From the NCBI GenBank assembly GCA_013115135.1, contig JABANP010000034.1, positions 1 through 64,000 of the forward strand: a stretch of 64,000 bases of DNA. The letters are read 5' to 3'. Under the pieces are notes generated by a model. The model was not told the origin of the DNA, did not search any database, and saw only the letters and a program-made list of their open reading frames with translations. The position numbers and the translations under genes are program-made. The DNA comes from Perkinsus olseni (Eukaryota; Perkinsozoa; Perkinsida; Perkinsidae). Shown here in pieces: positions 12,501 to 23,015 of this stretch; the first letter of the stretch is position 1; each line of letters starts with the position of its first letter.

Positions 12501-15500
12501 TCGCCCGATGATGGGACTGGTGACGGGCAGTGTGACCAGAACGCTCTGGCTGATCTCCTGCAAGCTCTGCCTATGAGCGCTGGGGAGGCAGGCGAGCGCA
12601 AGAAAGCCGAGGTCACGATTTGTGGCGGTAAAGAGAGAATCACATGCATAAGGCAAATGCTCGTGCGTGTGCATGAGCTGACTGCGAGCTCCTCGGACGG
12701 GCATGGCGGAATCGAGCTCATGGCGCCTTTGGGACAAGTGGAAGAGGGCCGTCCGGTGACTCATGGTCCCGACATCCCCCCGTCGTTCGGTGACCAGCCT
12801 GATTCGAGTGTCTCTTGGGTACTCAGAGGCTACCATGATATCGATGAACTAGGAGAAGTCTTCCAACGCGTGACGGGTGAAGACGTGCTGTCGCACGCTG
12901 AGCCTTTCTACCCGTCCAAGGAGGAATCCGAGGGTGAGACGACCCCGACGGAAGAGCCGGCTGGGACCCAGAGCAGCGGCTCTGGAGACTGTCCGGTAGG
13001 CGCTCTGACTAGGGCGATCGAAGGGCTGGGTCTCAATAGCGAGGCCGAGGCGAAAGCGATGAACCGAGCTCACAATGAGCACATCGTCACGGCCTGTGGT
13101 GCCCCTGAGAAGATTAGATGTATCTTATCTCAACTGCGGCATACTTTTAACAAGTCTCGAGAGCTGCCCGCTGGCTCATTGCTTGGAGGACTCTCCGGTG
13201 GTCGTGTGGTGCCCCCTGGAGTGCAGGAGGGCTGCCCTGTCCTCGGAGGCCACGAGGATCCCAACTACTATCCGTATCCTGAGGACGAGCACCCGGATGG
13301 GGATTATGACATCCCGTACGTAACTCCTGTGCAGCAGGATGGCGCCCGCGTCATCATTCTGACCGGCTACTACCTCGACGAGGAGATGTCGGCGGCATTT
13401 GAAGCGGCCTTTGGGGATCTGCGGATGCAGGTGGAAGGCCACAGCACGCCCTCCACTCATGTGCCTGCCATGGAAGGGACTGTGCACTACGATGAACTCC
13501 ACACCCCTCCGCCCGAGTGGGATGATACTAACCATCAATCACCGGCCCCTGGTGACGTCTTGCCTGGTTTGACGAACGACCCCGGTACTGCGGAGGATGC
13601 GTCGAGCGGCGGTAGTGGACTGCCCCGCAGGCTACAAGTGTCCGAGTGTGATGTGTTTGCTCTTGCCGAGGGCCTCAAGCCGCTTCCGGTCCTGTCGGAA
13701 GAGACGGTGTCCAGCGAGAGGCAGTTCCGGGAAACGAGAGTCGTTGTGTGTGGTACGGCGCAGCAGATGGGGTGCTTGACGAAGAAGGTGGAGGAAGCCC
13801 GGTCGCTCATGCGCGAGCATGGCAGTGAGCTTCTCGGAGGGCTCATCGAACTCGAGTTTGATGACGGTGGAGGTCTCCCTTCCCTGTCTGTCCCCTGGAC
13901 GGCCCGGTCGACTACCAGCCTACTGCAACTTTAACGTCCCGAAGCATAGAATTTGAGATCGAAGGATACTTTCAAGTGCAGGGCATCGCGAGGAACCTCC
14001 GCGATGCGTTCGGCAACTCTGTCCAGAACGTTTTCCTCGTCGGAATTGAGGGTCCCCAGGTCGATGAGGGTTCCTCGATGGAGCCTGGGGAAGTGGTTCT
14101 GCCTGGAACAGCGCCGATAGGCCCTGAGGAACCGTTGATCACTACCCTGCCCGGGGGTGGGCTTCCGCCAGAAGACGGCGTGTGGACTAGCCCACCACCG
14201 CTACTGATAGACCCGTTACCTCTTGACGAGAGTGTGGGTCCAGTGGGGATTCCGTTGTCCACAACGATGCCGCCCTTCAAGGAGGGTGAAGAAACAGTCT
14301 CGGAGCCGGAGACACTGCCGCCGCCGAGGCGTCTAGCGAGCCACAGAGTGTACGGCAGAAGACTGCAGGATACGACCTCCTCGGGGACGGCGAGCGATGG
14401 CTCATTCGAGTGCGGCACGAACAATCTAGCGGACGCGATAAAAGGACTGCCGAGACAAGACGAGGCGACGATCACCCAGGCGAAGGTGAAACTGAAGCTT
14501 CGAGCTTGTGCCGGTCCCGCGAGAGTATCTTGTGTGAAGGACCAGATTGGGGCTTCCTCGGAGGCCCTCGCTGCTTCTGGCAGCCAGCTCTATGGAGGAG
14601 TCAAGTCGATCCGGACGGATGGGAAAGTCCGGGAGGGCTGCGATTCACATGATAGAATTGACACCTTCGGCGCGGTCGAGGTCTCCATTTCCGCGACCAA
14701 CTGCCTCTCCACCCAAACAGCGTGTGTGAACGATCCTGACAGACGATGCTACGATGCATCCCAGCGCTGTGATCGAGAATGGCTCTGCCCCAACGGTGAC
14801 GATGAGATGAGCTGCAGCTACCAGTGTCTCGACAGCGAAGTGCGGTGTCCGGCGACGGGACTCTGTATCGCTAAGGATCTACGGCAAGGCGGCTGTCAAG
14901 AGTGTGGAGATGAGGCTTATGCTAGTCATGAGACCTGTGTCTTCCTGAGACAAGAGAAAGACGCTCTGCGGAACCTGCCCGTGTGTGACGCCAATGTTGT
15001 TGATGATTTCCTTTTCGTGCGGTATGGAGAGGCTTGCACGTTCGACGTGAACCCGTGCTGCGTGGCTGACAAGGTTTCTGCGGACGAGGTGGCGTCCAAG
15101 GCCTTCCAGTGTGATGGGTCGACATACAGGCCGGACCTGATCTCCTCTGGATATTCTCTCTTGTCGTGGGGACGAGAGTACTGTGAGAACTTCCAGAGGA
15201 TGCAAAGTGCGCAGTCATGCACGGCTCGGGATGTTGAGATCCTTCGCTATTCTTCTCTGCGCTGCGAGACCTTCCTTCTCACGGGCTCCCTGCCTTGCGA
15301 GTGCTTTGACGACCTCGGAGGTATCCTTCAGGAAGACCGGACCACTTTGGAAAGCTGTGACTCCTTCCGCGAGGCTATGACACTGAAGGGAATGAAGAAT
15401 CTTGAGGAGCGCGCGGCAGTGAGGAGAAATCTCGGGACAGCGGAGCACCGCACTGCGTGGGAATCGGTGAGGGCGCGTTGCGATGCGAAGGGAGGACTGC

Positions 15501-18500
15501 AGAGGCTTGCGGCAGCTGAAAGCCTGATAAGCGAGACAGAGCGGAATCCCGTGAAAAAGATGATGTCGCGGCTCCTGCTCGGCGGCGACCTCACAGGACT
15601 GAAGGAGGACCCTGAAGCGTTGGCTGCGTTCGAGGAAGGCTTCAAGGCTGCGCTGCTGAAACTGCTGGGGAGGGACAGCATGAATAAGGATTCAATTGTG
15701 ATGAATGGAATTATCATGGTTGAGTCCACCTCAGTGAGTTCCTTCCGGCCTTGCACGGGGTGGATCTTTACGGGTAGGTTGCAACGACAACTCCGGCACC
15801 GACAGCAGCCGTCCAGCCGAGTACTACCACTAGTACTACGCCCTCTCCCAGAATGCTCCAATCTAGTGGAGCTAGCAGCAGTGCCGTTAACTTCGAGGTG
15901 ACCGCGTAATCATTTTGCGATTGTCATTTGCTCCTTCGTAGCTTACCGTCGAGAGTGGTACCACCACTGGTACGCTGGCCGAGCGCGAGGCCGCTGCGGC
16001 TGCCGAAGCCTCTGCTGTGGCTGACAGCCTTGAGAGCCTCAACTCGGATGCTTCCAAGCAGACCACTCTGCTGAACTCCCTCAGCGCCTCCGTGCCCAAC
16101 TTGCCGCCTATGAGCTTCCTAGGCCTCGCCGACCCGCAAGTAGGAGCATCGCCGGCACAGGCTCGCAGTACGGCCCGTCAGGTTCGCGATGCTATCGAGC
16201 AGTTGTGCCTGTCGCCAAAGTTTAAGTGTCCGATCACCGGCACCTGTATAGATGAAAGATTCGTTTGCAACCAGATCTCAGAATGTGAGGTCATCGAGCC
16301 TGGCGAGACGGTGGCGGCTGATGAGAGAAAGTAGGGCTGCTTGTCTCCTGCCTAGTAGACAGAATTTTGTCAGCTGCGTCTTCACTACGCCGGCGCCGGG
16401 AGCGCTTTGTAAAGAGACCCAGTTCAAGTGCGGGTCTGGCGAGTGTATCGAGGATGTCTTTTACTGTGACGAAGTCCGCGATTGTGCTGACGGGTCGGAT
16501 GAGACGCAACCTGAGTGCGTCGCTCAGCTCCAAGCGAGAACAGAAATGGAATCATGTGGGCGGCGATAGGATCAGCATTTCGATTAAACTTGTGTCCTCC
16601 GCTTCTGCAGCCACTGCCGCGCAGAAGTCTATCGCGCCGGTTACTCTGGTGAAAGACTGGTTCGGGGTGATGTTTGCAACTCCAGTGATGGTGAAATGTA
16701 TCAAGTTCATGCAACCCACGGACAAGGTAGGCTGTTACGGCTGGAGGGGTCTCCGAGGAGACGGTTGAGAGTCATTGTGGATTATACTGCACTAGCGTGA
16801 CTTACCTTGTACAATTTTTAGAGTTTGAGGCCCAAATTCTGACAGTAAGCTCGCATTATGTATTTACATTGATTACCTGACTGCGGCTGAAATTTGATAC
16901 AATTTCAGCTGGCTACGATTCGTATCCATATTCTCAAGTCGACCTCGCTTGCAAGTCGAAATAGATCTTTTTTCATGCGCCGCTGTTCTCAGGCGGTGGC
17001 AGAGGTGAAGATGTTCGCGTGTGACGAGAGTGAGGTTTTCCGTGACGGTGCTGGTGTGGTCCTCCGAAGACCTGAGACCAGTTGCAAGGCGATGAAGGTA
17101 GGCCATCGTGGCTACGCTGCTTCCTAGCCGGTGCCTCGGCAAGGTCATCACACTTTCTGATGGTGAAGATGCTGACCTTTTGAAGCACAAAATCGCCGCG
17201 GAGGCTACTACGACTACGACTACTCCGGCACCTTCGGCAGCGAAGTCACTTGCGTACAGTGCGGCCTCGACCACTAAGGAGTGCTCATCTGGCAATTGTG
17301 ATGTGGTAGGCTTCGAGGGTGAGTCTTTCGAAGAGCAGCTTCCATGGAATCGTGCAGGTGATGATGAACTCGAACTATGAGTGCTACGACGCGACGGGCG
17401 AGATTGTTGGTTCTGACGACATCGGCTCCGGCGTATGCAAGATGCCGAGAGTAGGCGATGCTGCTACGAAGAAGGTCGAAGACGACGACCGCTGCGGAAT
17501 TTCGGTGGGCGAGCGGCGCGAGGCTGCTTCGTAGATTTGCTCTTGTTTCCAGTTACCTATCTCCCTAGCTCGAGTGAAGAAAATCCGGGCGGCGAATCCG
17601 GATGACAATGACCTTCTACAGGACGAGACCTACAAGTGCTTCTGTTACCAGCAGCTGCAATTTAACATCGCCAACGGCAACACAAGGTTGGGGTCTTTGG
17701 CATTTCCCTCGGCCCTGGGAGTTTATCCGCAGGTACTTTTTCCCGCCGTACAATGGCGAGGCTCAGAAACTGTGCGAACCTTATTTGTTGCAGAAGGTGG
17801 GTTCGAACCGCACGGCTCATGTTTTTCTTATTTTTCCATCTCAGCTCTTCGAGTTCGTGATGGCCATCGTGGCGGTGTTGTCGGTGACTGTCCTCAACTG
17901 GCTGCTGAAGGCGATCATTTACTTCCTAGTCGACATGGAGAAGCACACTTCCGTGATTACTCGTTACACTTTCCTTTTTTGCAAAATAATGGCGTGCTCA
18001 GTTCACTACGAAGGAGATGTCCCTCATGAAGAAGCTCTTCGTCGCGCAATGGATCAACACAGGGCTGATTATTCTCTTTGTGAATGCACAGCTGCACGGT
18101 ATGACGGGAGACATACCAGTGGTAGGACATCAATCACCGCTCCACTGGACGCTCGAAGGGCTGCCAATTTCCAGTTTGGCACGACCTTGAGGCTTGGTGA
18201 TGGCGACTTCGATGATTTTACGTCCAACTGGTACAAGGCAGTGGGTATCGGCCTCAGCATTACCATTGCGGTGCAAGTAGGGCTGGGCATATTACTGCTG
18301 CTTCAGCGACGACGTTTTCTTAGTCTCCTTTGAACCTTTAAGTATTGTAAAAAATAGAAACAACAGTCAACTGCACTAGCTCTAGGTTGTGTGATCGTCA
18401 CAAGAGCAGAAAAGTGTCTAAAATCGCAACAGTACACCTTCTCCAGATTGCATGGGCTGCTCTGCCGCCACTGTTCGCTGGCGCTATGAAGCTGATTATG

Positions 18501-19614
18501 ATGCCTCTGATCGGGAAAAAGAAGAAGACGCAGGTGAGTAATCGTGAGGATGGATCTAATACGACATACCGAGTGACAGGACGCGATGAACCAAGTTTAC
18601 AAGTTGCCCGACTTCAACCTGGCCTTGAGGCTGGCTCAGACCATGAACGTGCTTTTCTGCACTATCATGTGAGCTACCTTGGGAGAGGCCCACTCGCCAC
18701 TTTTGTTTTACTAGGTACTCATCCAGCATGCCAATATTGCTGTACATCGGCGCCCTCTACTGCCTCGTCGCCTACTGGGCCGATAAAGTCTGCCTTCTTC
18801 GGTGAGTGCCAGCTTTGGTGACTTTTCACTATCCATTCCGGTGCAGACTCTCCGCAAGGCCACCGGCCTTCACGCAAGAAACTGTCATTGGTGCCATCAA
18901 GTTGTTCCCACTGGCTGCCTTGCTACACTGTCTCCTTGCCTTCTGGATGTGAGCTATTCGGAAGCATCCACCCGTCGCGATTCTCGCCATCTCAGGCTGG
19001 GCAACCAGAATGTCTTCCCGAGTGACTTCTTCACGGACGCTACTGAGCAACAGTAATTGCACCGACCGATAGTTACTGACCGTCGTGGTTGTCTTCTTAG
19101 TTACATTGACCGTTACATGAGCGGCAGCAATGCGAAGCGATACGAGCAAATTATGTATAACGGAGTTCCGACCGGCGACTTGGAGTCCTTCCAGTGGTAT
19201 ATCGAGGCTCGTATCCAAGATGGCTTCCGAAGGGCTGCTGTTGGCGAGGCCATCCTCATCGGAATGATCCTCACCTACTACGCGGCCTACCTTTTATATT
19301 ATGTCTTTGGTACACACCTCGTGGCGTGCATGCGAACTTGCTGGTTGTGCTTTCACTCGAAAGACGGCAAGAAGATGAGCACCATCACTAATGAGACGTA
19401 CACAGATGCGGTGCAAGAGATGATACAATCCGGTGTGATTCATTCCTATGAGTTGAAGAGCAACCATCGATATGACTTGGCATACACTGCCATATCAGAG
19501 CTCGAACAGAAGCATTTGAATGAACAATCAGCGGCGGTAGGCCCTCCAGTAGCCATACCTCAACCGTCGCCAGTAGTGGTCGTGGTTCAACAGCAGCAGC
19601 CGCAGAAGCAGTAG
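3600..19614 (+). CDS. Giant multi-pass membrane protein, OSCA/CSC1/TMEM63-like core with a huge modular extracellular loop
   Basis: Start ATG 3600; stop TAG 19612-19614. Chaining exons by GT-AG sites with matching phase gives, in order: an acidic N terminus (3600-3740); tentative exons 4326-4388 and 4788-4868; a first membrane segment EFGVGIQLYFDFLLYLG (5385-5450); TSIGNIGECG region (5488-5646); a second segment (5828-5895); a cytosolic RRM-like domain opening with TPSDFSVHVMGLP (5939-7562); a third segment (8943-9129); then a loop of more than 2,000 residues; then the C-terminal membrane bundle (17569-19614). The core resembles protist OSCA/CSC1/TMEM63 proteins, mechanosensitive or osmosensitive cation channels, so a channel or sensor at a membrane is inferred. 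Anoctamin-like or another 10-11-TM family is the alternative. Exons in 3741-5384, 9380-9856 and 17098-17568 are not fully resolved. The protein is roughly 3,000 residues. Confidence 0.75.
5385..9129 (+). other. Channel core, N-terminal half (membrane segments and RRM-like cytosolic domain)
   Basis: Exons that join in frame: 5385-5450, 5488-5646, 5828-5895, 5939-6066, 6515-6629, 7076-7144, 7290-7424, 7470-7562, 8943-9129. The peptide across 5828-6066 reads from a hydrophobic helix (MVVLLSFALVFYAIHI) directly into QQDEDNITPSDFSVHVMGLP. The next exons give PIVCEVALARDYEGAVRNF, a Lys/Glu coiled-coil-like stretch (7290-7424) and AHVIFNEEAYKKF. These match the alternating beta-strand and helix order of the cytosolic domain in OSCA/TMEM63 relatives. 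FEPSNIYCENLDF precedes a long hydrophobic helix (CISFFLLVISCILLVIA). Most introns are 37-180 nt; those at 6067-6514, 6630-7075 and 7563-8942 are longer. Confidence 0.7.
7563..8942. repeat. Intron filled by a ~93-bp minisatellite, 12 copies
   Basis: The intron starts GTAAGC after codon WLWRL and ends CTTTCTCAG before TGCCAATCC. From about 7680 to 8767, twelve units of 89-102 bp contain CCCCCATATAGGCTACGGCA, CCTATCCGCCAATTTGCTGA and a CAA run of variable length. At 7645-7670 a partial unit lies in inverted orientation (GGATAAGGCCGTTGCCTATA), so the first unit can fold back. Units differ by CAA number and by presence of an extra GGCAAC. Confidence 0.9.
9213..9830 (+). other. First F5/8-type-C-like region of the extracellular loop
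   Basis: Exon 9213-9379 joins in phase to the preceding membrane exon and reads WIIGNYSQPEGDGCFEICDI, then QMFADDDCQ. Downstream pieces give HEAVDG and, after an intron, ATWTPKTC. The order Trp - Cys/Ile-Phe-x-Asp-Asp-x-Cys - Ala-x-Asp-Gly - Trp-x-Pro resembles galactose-binding (discoidin, F5/8 C) domains of alveolate surface proteins. These often bind carbohydrate or lipid. Exon borders from 9380 to 9856 are uncertain. Confidence 0.45.
9857..13866 (+). other. Large exon: Pro-rich repeat plus seven Cys modules of the extracellular loop
   Basis: One open exon of 4,010 nt, acceptor CTCAG at 9852-9856 and donor at 13867. It starts with a basic SESRRRRL-type stretch, then the PPPPTGEYYDS repeats, then modules beginning near 10468, 10977, 11427, 11899, 12357, 12807 and 13336. 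Each module has a beta-like strand (F-x-L-x-G-x-M-D), an Ala-Phe helix, a variable acidic or Pro-rich linker, a Cys followed by a Leu-rich helix, VxxCGxxxxxxC, a second helix, and (L)xGG(I/L) closing with EGC(P). An RRL or RRRL motif precedes the central Cys in modules 4 and 7. Confidence 0.7.
10066..10403 (+). repeat. 33-bp coding tandem repeat, 10 copies of PPPPTGEYYDS
   Basis: Ten 11-residue units (variants LTGEHHDS, TGDYHDS, AGEYYDS) occur in frame within the large exon. This is likely an extended, possibly glycosylated stalk between the membrane-proximal part and the Cys modules. Nucleotide similarity between units is high, so length polymorphism is likely. Confidence 0.85.
13950..15733 (+). 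other. Exon with eighth Cys module and two LDL-receptor class A repeats
   Basis: A phase-1 intron (13867-13949, GTGGAG...AGCATAG) joins DD to EFEIEGYF. This is in phase through to the donor after VESTS at 15733. The eighth module spans about 13950-14645. Two six-Cys LDLa repeats follow: 14702-14815 (with the DxxxxCPNGDDE calcium-cage type end) and a divergent one at 14825-14938. The remainder is Cys-rich and then helical. It ends in a segment (DPEALAAFEEGFKAALLKLL) that resembles the SEA-like sequences seen in alveolate surface proteins. An indel instead of the intron at 13867-13949 cannot be fully excluded. Confidence 0.6.
15778..17097 (+). other. Loop exons with two further LDLa repeats and a second F5/8-like region
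   Basis: Exons 15778-15897 (Thr/Pro-rich, VATTTPAPTAAV), 15942-16330, 16374-16555, 16611-16726 and 16909-17097 all join in phase. The six-Cys LDLa repeat at 16206-16377 is completed only by splicing (its sixth Cys is in the next exon), which supports the splice sites. A canonical LDLa repeat at 16408-16518 has CDEVRDCADGSDE. Then VMFATPVMVKCIKFMQPTDK and VAEVKMFACDE resemble strands of a discoidin-type domain. Confidence 0.6.
17569..19614 (+). other. Channel core, C-terminal membrane bundle
   Basis: Exons 17569-17686, 17733-17796, 17845-17952, 18002-18121, 18175-18276, 18447-18533, 18580-18668, 18715-18801, 18847-18948, 18996-19052 and 19101-19614 join without a phase error. The peptide contains a helix ending in FLVDMEKHTS, then MKKLFVAQWINTGLIILFVN, DFDDFTSNWYKAVGIGLSI, a Lys-rich loop, MNQVYKLPDFNLALRLAQTM, PILLYIGALYCLVAYWADKV, PLAALLHCLLAFWM, and a last helix LIGMILTYYAAYLLYYVF. 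This pattern is what I know from alveolate OSCA/TMEM63-like proteins. The tail is cytosolic and ends in Gln/Pro repeats. Confidence 0.7.
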
Positions 19615-20084
19615 TTCACGATTATTTGTCCAACTTGTCAATTTATCAAATTCCCCTCAACTTTTCTTCAATGTGAATGTCCTTGCACTCGTTTAATTCT
19701 TCCTCGCATGTACTGACATGCTATTGCTACTGTGATTCGTCTGCGCGGAGTTGCGCGTCGTAGTCTTCAATTCGCGCTGGAGACAGTGCTTCGAGCAGGA
19801 TTCAGCTGCTGGGTGAGAAGAAGCGCACATGATATACAGCACGGGCTTCCTCAGAACAGAAACGGGCTCGTTGGGGCGGCCATCGAAACGTTAGCAGGTT
19901 GGGAGCGCGTACGATTGTGTTATCCGCTTGAGAAATCGATGATCGATTACCGACTATCTATGTAGCTATGGAATCGGGGTTGAAATTATCCTCTCTGCGG
20001 CAGCATGAGGTCACTCAGGACTTTCGAGTCAGGATGCAGTTTTACGTTCCACGACTCATCTCGCTCGCATAATGCTCGTCCCTC
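19615..20084. other. 3' flank of the giant gene, no gene seen
   Basis: AT-rich 3' flank to about 19700, then unremarkable sequence. An open frame at 19732-19965 shows no recognisable feature. Confidence 0.4.
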
Positions 20085-20215
20085 TACGGCGCGCTAGGAC
20101 TTGCGATGGCGCGCTAGTCAACTGGTAGCTCCCGCCTGACTCCGAAGATCGCGGTAACGAAAATCCCTCACATGATGAACACCATCTTTGGAGTATTCTC
20201 TTCATTGGAGTTTCC
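20085..20215 (+). pseudogene. Relic of the small Cys-rich secreted gene family (5' part only)
   Basis: GGTAACGAAAATCCCTCACA followed by ATGAACACCATCTTTGGAGT (ATG about 20178) matches the leader and first exon of the genes at 28092, 30082, 35172 and 46225 (MNTxFGI). It diverges within 40 bases after the start and reads into a stop. No downstream exons are seen. Confidence 0.6.
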
Positions 20216-20279
20216 GCTGTTTCGCTTGTAGAAGTTCAACAGTTGAACAGTTTTCCGCGATGTGTTCTTTGCGAAAAAT

Positions 20280-21190
20280 ACGGTACGTCGTGTTACAACA
20301 CGACTTCGCGTCGTAACACACGCGTGAAAAGCAATCACGCGAAAGCCGTGACGAGATAGCCGTTATCTCGTTATGGGTCGTAACATATTAACCACGCTAC
20401 GCGAAGTGTTGAACGCGTAACACACAAATTATGTTCATGGCGAAGTTCATGGCGTTGTATCGTGTGACACAATACAACGCCATGTACTTCGCCTTGAAAG
20501 CGAATAACAGCAGTGCACCTCTGTCAGAGCGGAGGATAAGCTTTCAAGGATGGTTTGTGCTTTCAGAATTTTGATCAACTATGATTCCCTTCATCAGTAA
20601 ACTGATCTGAGGCCTGGTAGGCCGCAGTGCGGCTTAGTTTCTGTCGTCTACATTTCTACATGTGCTACAGTATAAATTGTGGTGAGCGTGTGATTGCCTT
20701 TCACGCGTTATGTCAATGCGTTAGTCTAACGCCGTTAGAGATGACGGCGTGTCCAACACCTGAAGGTTTTTCGCGTTTTGGGCTCGAAACTGATCCATTT
20801 CGGGTTGCGTTGTACGTGATGCGTTTTGCACTAGGTTTTTCCATAACGTGACCGAAACTCCACTATATACCGAAACATTTGAAGAACGCGAGTGAGCGAA
20901 AGCTGTGTTAGCGTGGATGATGGAATCGGCAGTGCAAGAATAAGCACAAGCCGCCGCAGCGTGTTGTGCTCACGCCATAACGCGTAGTACGAGCTATAAC
21001 GCGTCATGGCGGTGTGCTTTCACGCGTTATGGCATTAAACATTGCTGCTATAACGTGAAGTGGTGTCACTACTCAACATGAAAGTCTTTCACGAGGACAT
21101 CTGCATTGTGTGCACCAATTCAGAGTCCAACACCTTCGCCGGCTTAGCTAGACTCACAGTCGTAACGACTGAGTCGTTGTGCTAGAAACT
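20280..21190. repeat. Palindrome-dense intergenic region with TAACGCG motif
   Basis: Successive fold-backs occur, for example GTGTTACAACAC near 20290, CGTTGTATCGTGTGACACAA then TACAACG near 20454-20485, CATAACGCGT then ACGCGTCATG near 20976-21007, and an ACTCAGTCGTTACG-type inverted pair near 21155-21180. No gene is visible. Confidence 0.6.
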
Positions 21191-22890
21191 TAACTGTGAG
21201 CTCCGTATTGTGTTATGCGCCCACTTTGTGATCCACAACCTGTTAGGATGTTCTATATGGGTCCACGACTGTGCTGACTCGGCACTGCTGAGCCAGCGTC
21301 GTCGGAGGCTGCGAATTACACAGACAATGGCGTTGTCACCAAGCCCTGACTATGGAGCATACTCGGCCGGGCCGAGTCGGCCCCCTATCATAGGTGCCCT
21401 TTGGCACTTACGAACACGGACGAGCAGTGCTCGGCGAGCGTCCTATCATGCCGGCAGCTCACCCAAGAGTCCCCTGAGGACTGCTAGAGACTTCTCGGCA
21501 ACCTCTCGGGTTTGACTGTTTCTCTCCAGAATGAGTTTAGAAGATACTGAATGAACCTCTGCTACCTCGTTCCCAACTTCCACTGAGAGTGAATGACAGC
21601 CGGCTGCTGCCCAGAATAGGCCGGACCCTCCCCGCGAGAGAACCCACTAACTCCCCTCAAAACTATTCGCAATTCGACACGGTCGAGGCGGCATCAACGA
21701 CGCCTTATTCCAATGGCTCAACCACGCTGTCAGAGGCCGACCACCAGGCCAGGACGAGGCCAGGCTTAACCACGCCGTGGTCTAATCACCCAAGCTGTGA
21801 CCGTGGTCGCCACGGTCACATTGCACGGCGCGCATATTCTGCGAAATGATAGTTTTGTCTCCACGTGAAACCTCTGCCTATGTTGGTCGGGTGTCCGCAA
21901 CGGGCCTGGCGACAGTGAGGGTGACAACGGCCCGTTGTTATTCCCACTGGCTTCAGGCCCAGGCCGCCTGGGCCAGGCGCGTTGTCAACGGGTGATACGG
22001 GCTGCCCTCCCTGCTGCGGCAGCAGTGCTGCCTCACGCGAGCAGGTCCCGCATTTGGCTGCGTACAGCGGGTGCACAACCGGGTTGTGACAACCCCCCAG
22101 TGGATAACACTTATGGTAGTTCGCCCGATATGGTTCATCGGATTCACATTTGGCAGAAGGTCTGCCGCAGAATCTGTGCTCTCCAATTCCGCTTGTGGAC
22201 CTAGTTCAGAATAGGAGACCTCGGGTTGGCAGTGCCAACTTGGCACTTTCTCGCGCGCTGGATTCTGCGGAAGAAGAATGCTTGCAATCTTGTCTTTCCC
22301 TGAGCGCGCCAGAGTTCCTCTCCTATCAGTGGAAATGAGGTGGGAGAAGAAAACGAGTGTTTGATAACAGCGCACTTCGCTAAGTAGCACTCTAAACTGC
22401 GCTAGAGCAGTTCTTTGCCTCTCCACCACGTCGAGTAAGATAGGTTCTAGCTGAGTTGGGCTCCGGATCAACCGTGGGTGTGGTTCGGATTCGAGCGGAA
22501 ATTTCGAAACACGTAGGGGAATTAGGCTAATTCAATTAGCCATATCAATAAATTTGTGGAAGTATTGGTTTAAATTTCTCTCCCTTGTGAGGCCTCCCCG
22601 GGCATATGTGAAGTAGTTGACGGTTAGGCTGAGGACGATCCAAGCGGGTGAGCTGAAGATGCCGTGCATCTTCTCTTCGTGGCTTGCAATTGGCGGAACC
22701 CCGACGAAATGACGAACGTGAACTCCTATCATTACATCTTGTAGTGTTAGTCACTCGAACTTGTGAATACCTTCAAGATATCTTTTTGTAATCTACGAGA
22801 TACTCGTTAGGAAGGTTTTCCTGAGTAGAGCAAGACCCTTGTTAGGGATTTCGTGCCTACGCTAAAAGTAGGATTCGTTGGCGAGAGATC
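21190..22890. other. No gene recognised
   Basis: Short open frames only (none above about 170 codons on either strand) with no recognisable motif. Confidence 0.4.
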
Positions 22891-22892
22891 TC

Positions 22893-22951
22893 ATTGCGAT
22901 CTCCGTCAGAGGTTATTTAGCCACCAAATAAATTCTGACGGAGATTGCAAT
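22893..22951. repeat. Hairpin, 18-bp arms
   Basis: 22893-22910 pairs with 22934-22951 (17 of 18). The inner TTATTT/AAATAA also pairs, leaving a loop of about 7 nt. It lies about 65 bp upstream of the ATG of the possible gene at 23016. Confidence 0.8.
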
Positions 22952-23015
22952 ACGCTAAATTTCGGTGTGCGAAGGTTAATTTCTGTTGACTGCTAAGTGG
23001 TATTTGGTTTGACTA

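Noticed and set aside
13867..13949. Frameshift splitting the large exon from the LDLa-containing part
   Set aside because: An in-phase GT-AG intron with a plausible branch region explains the frame change, so no mutation is needed, though it is not excluded.
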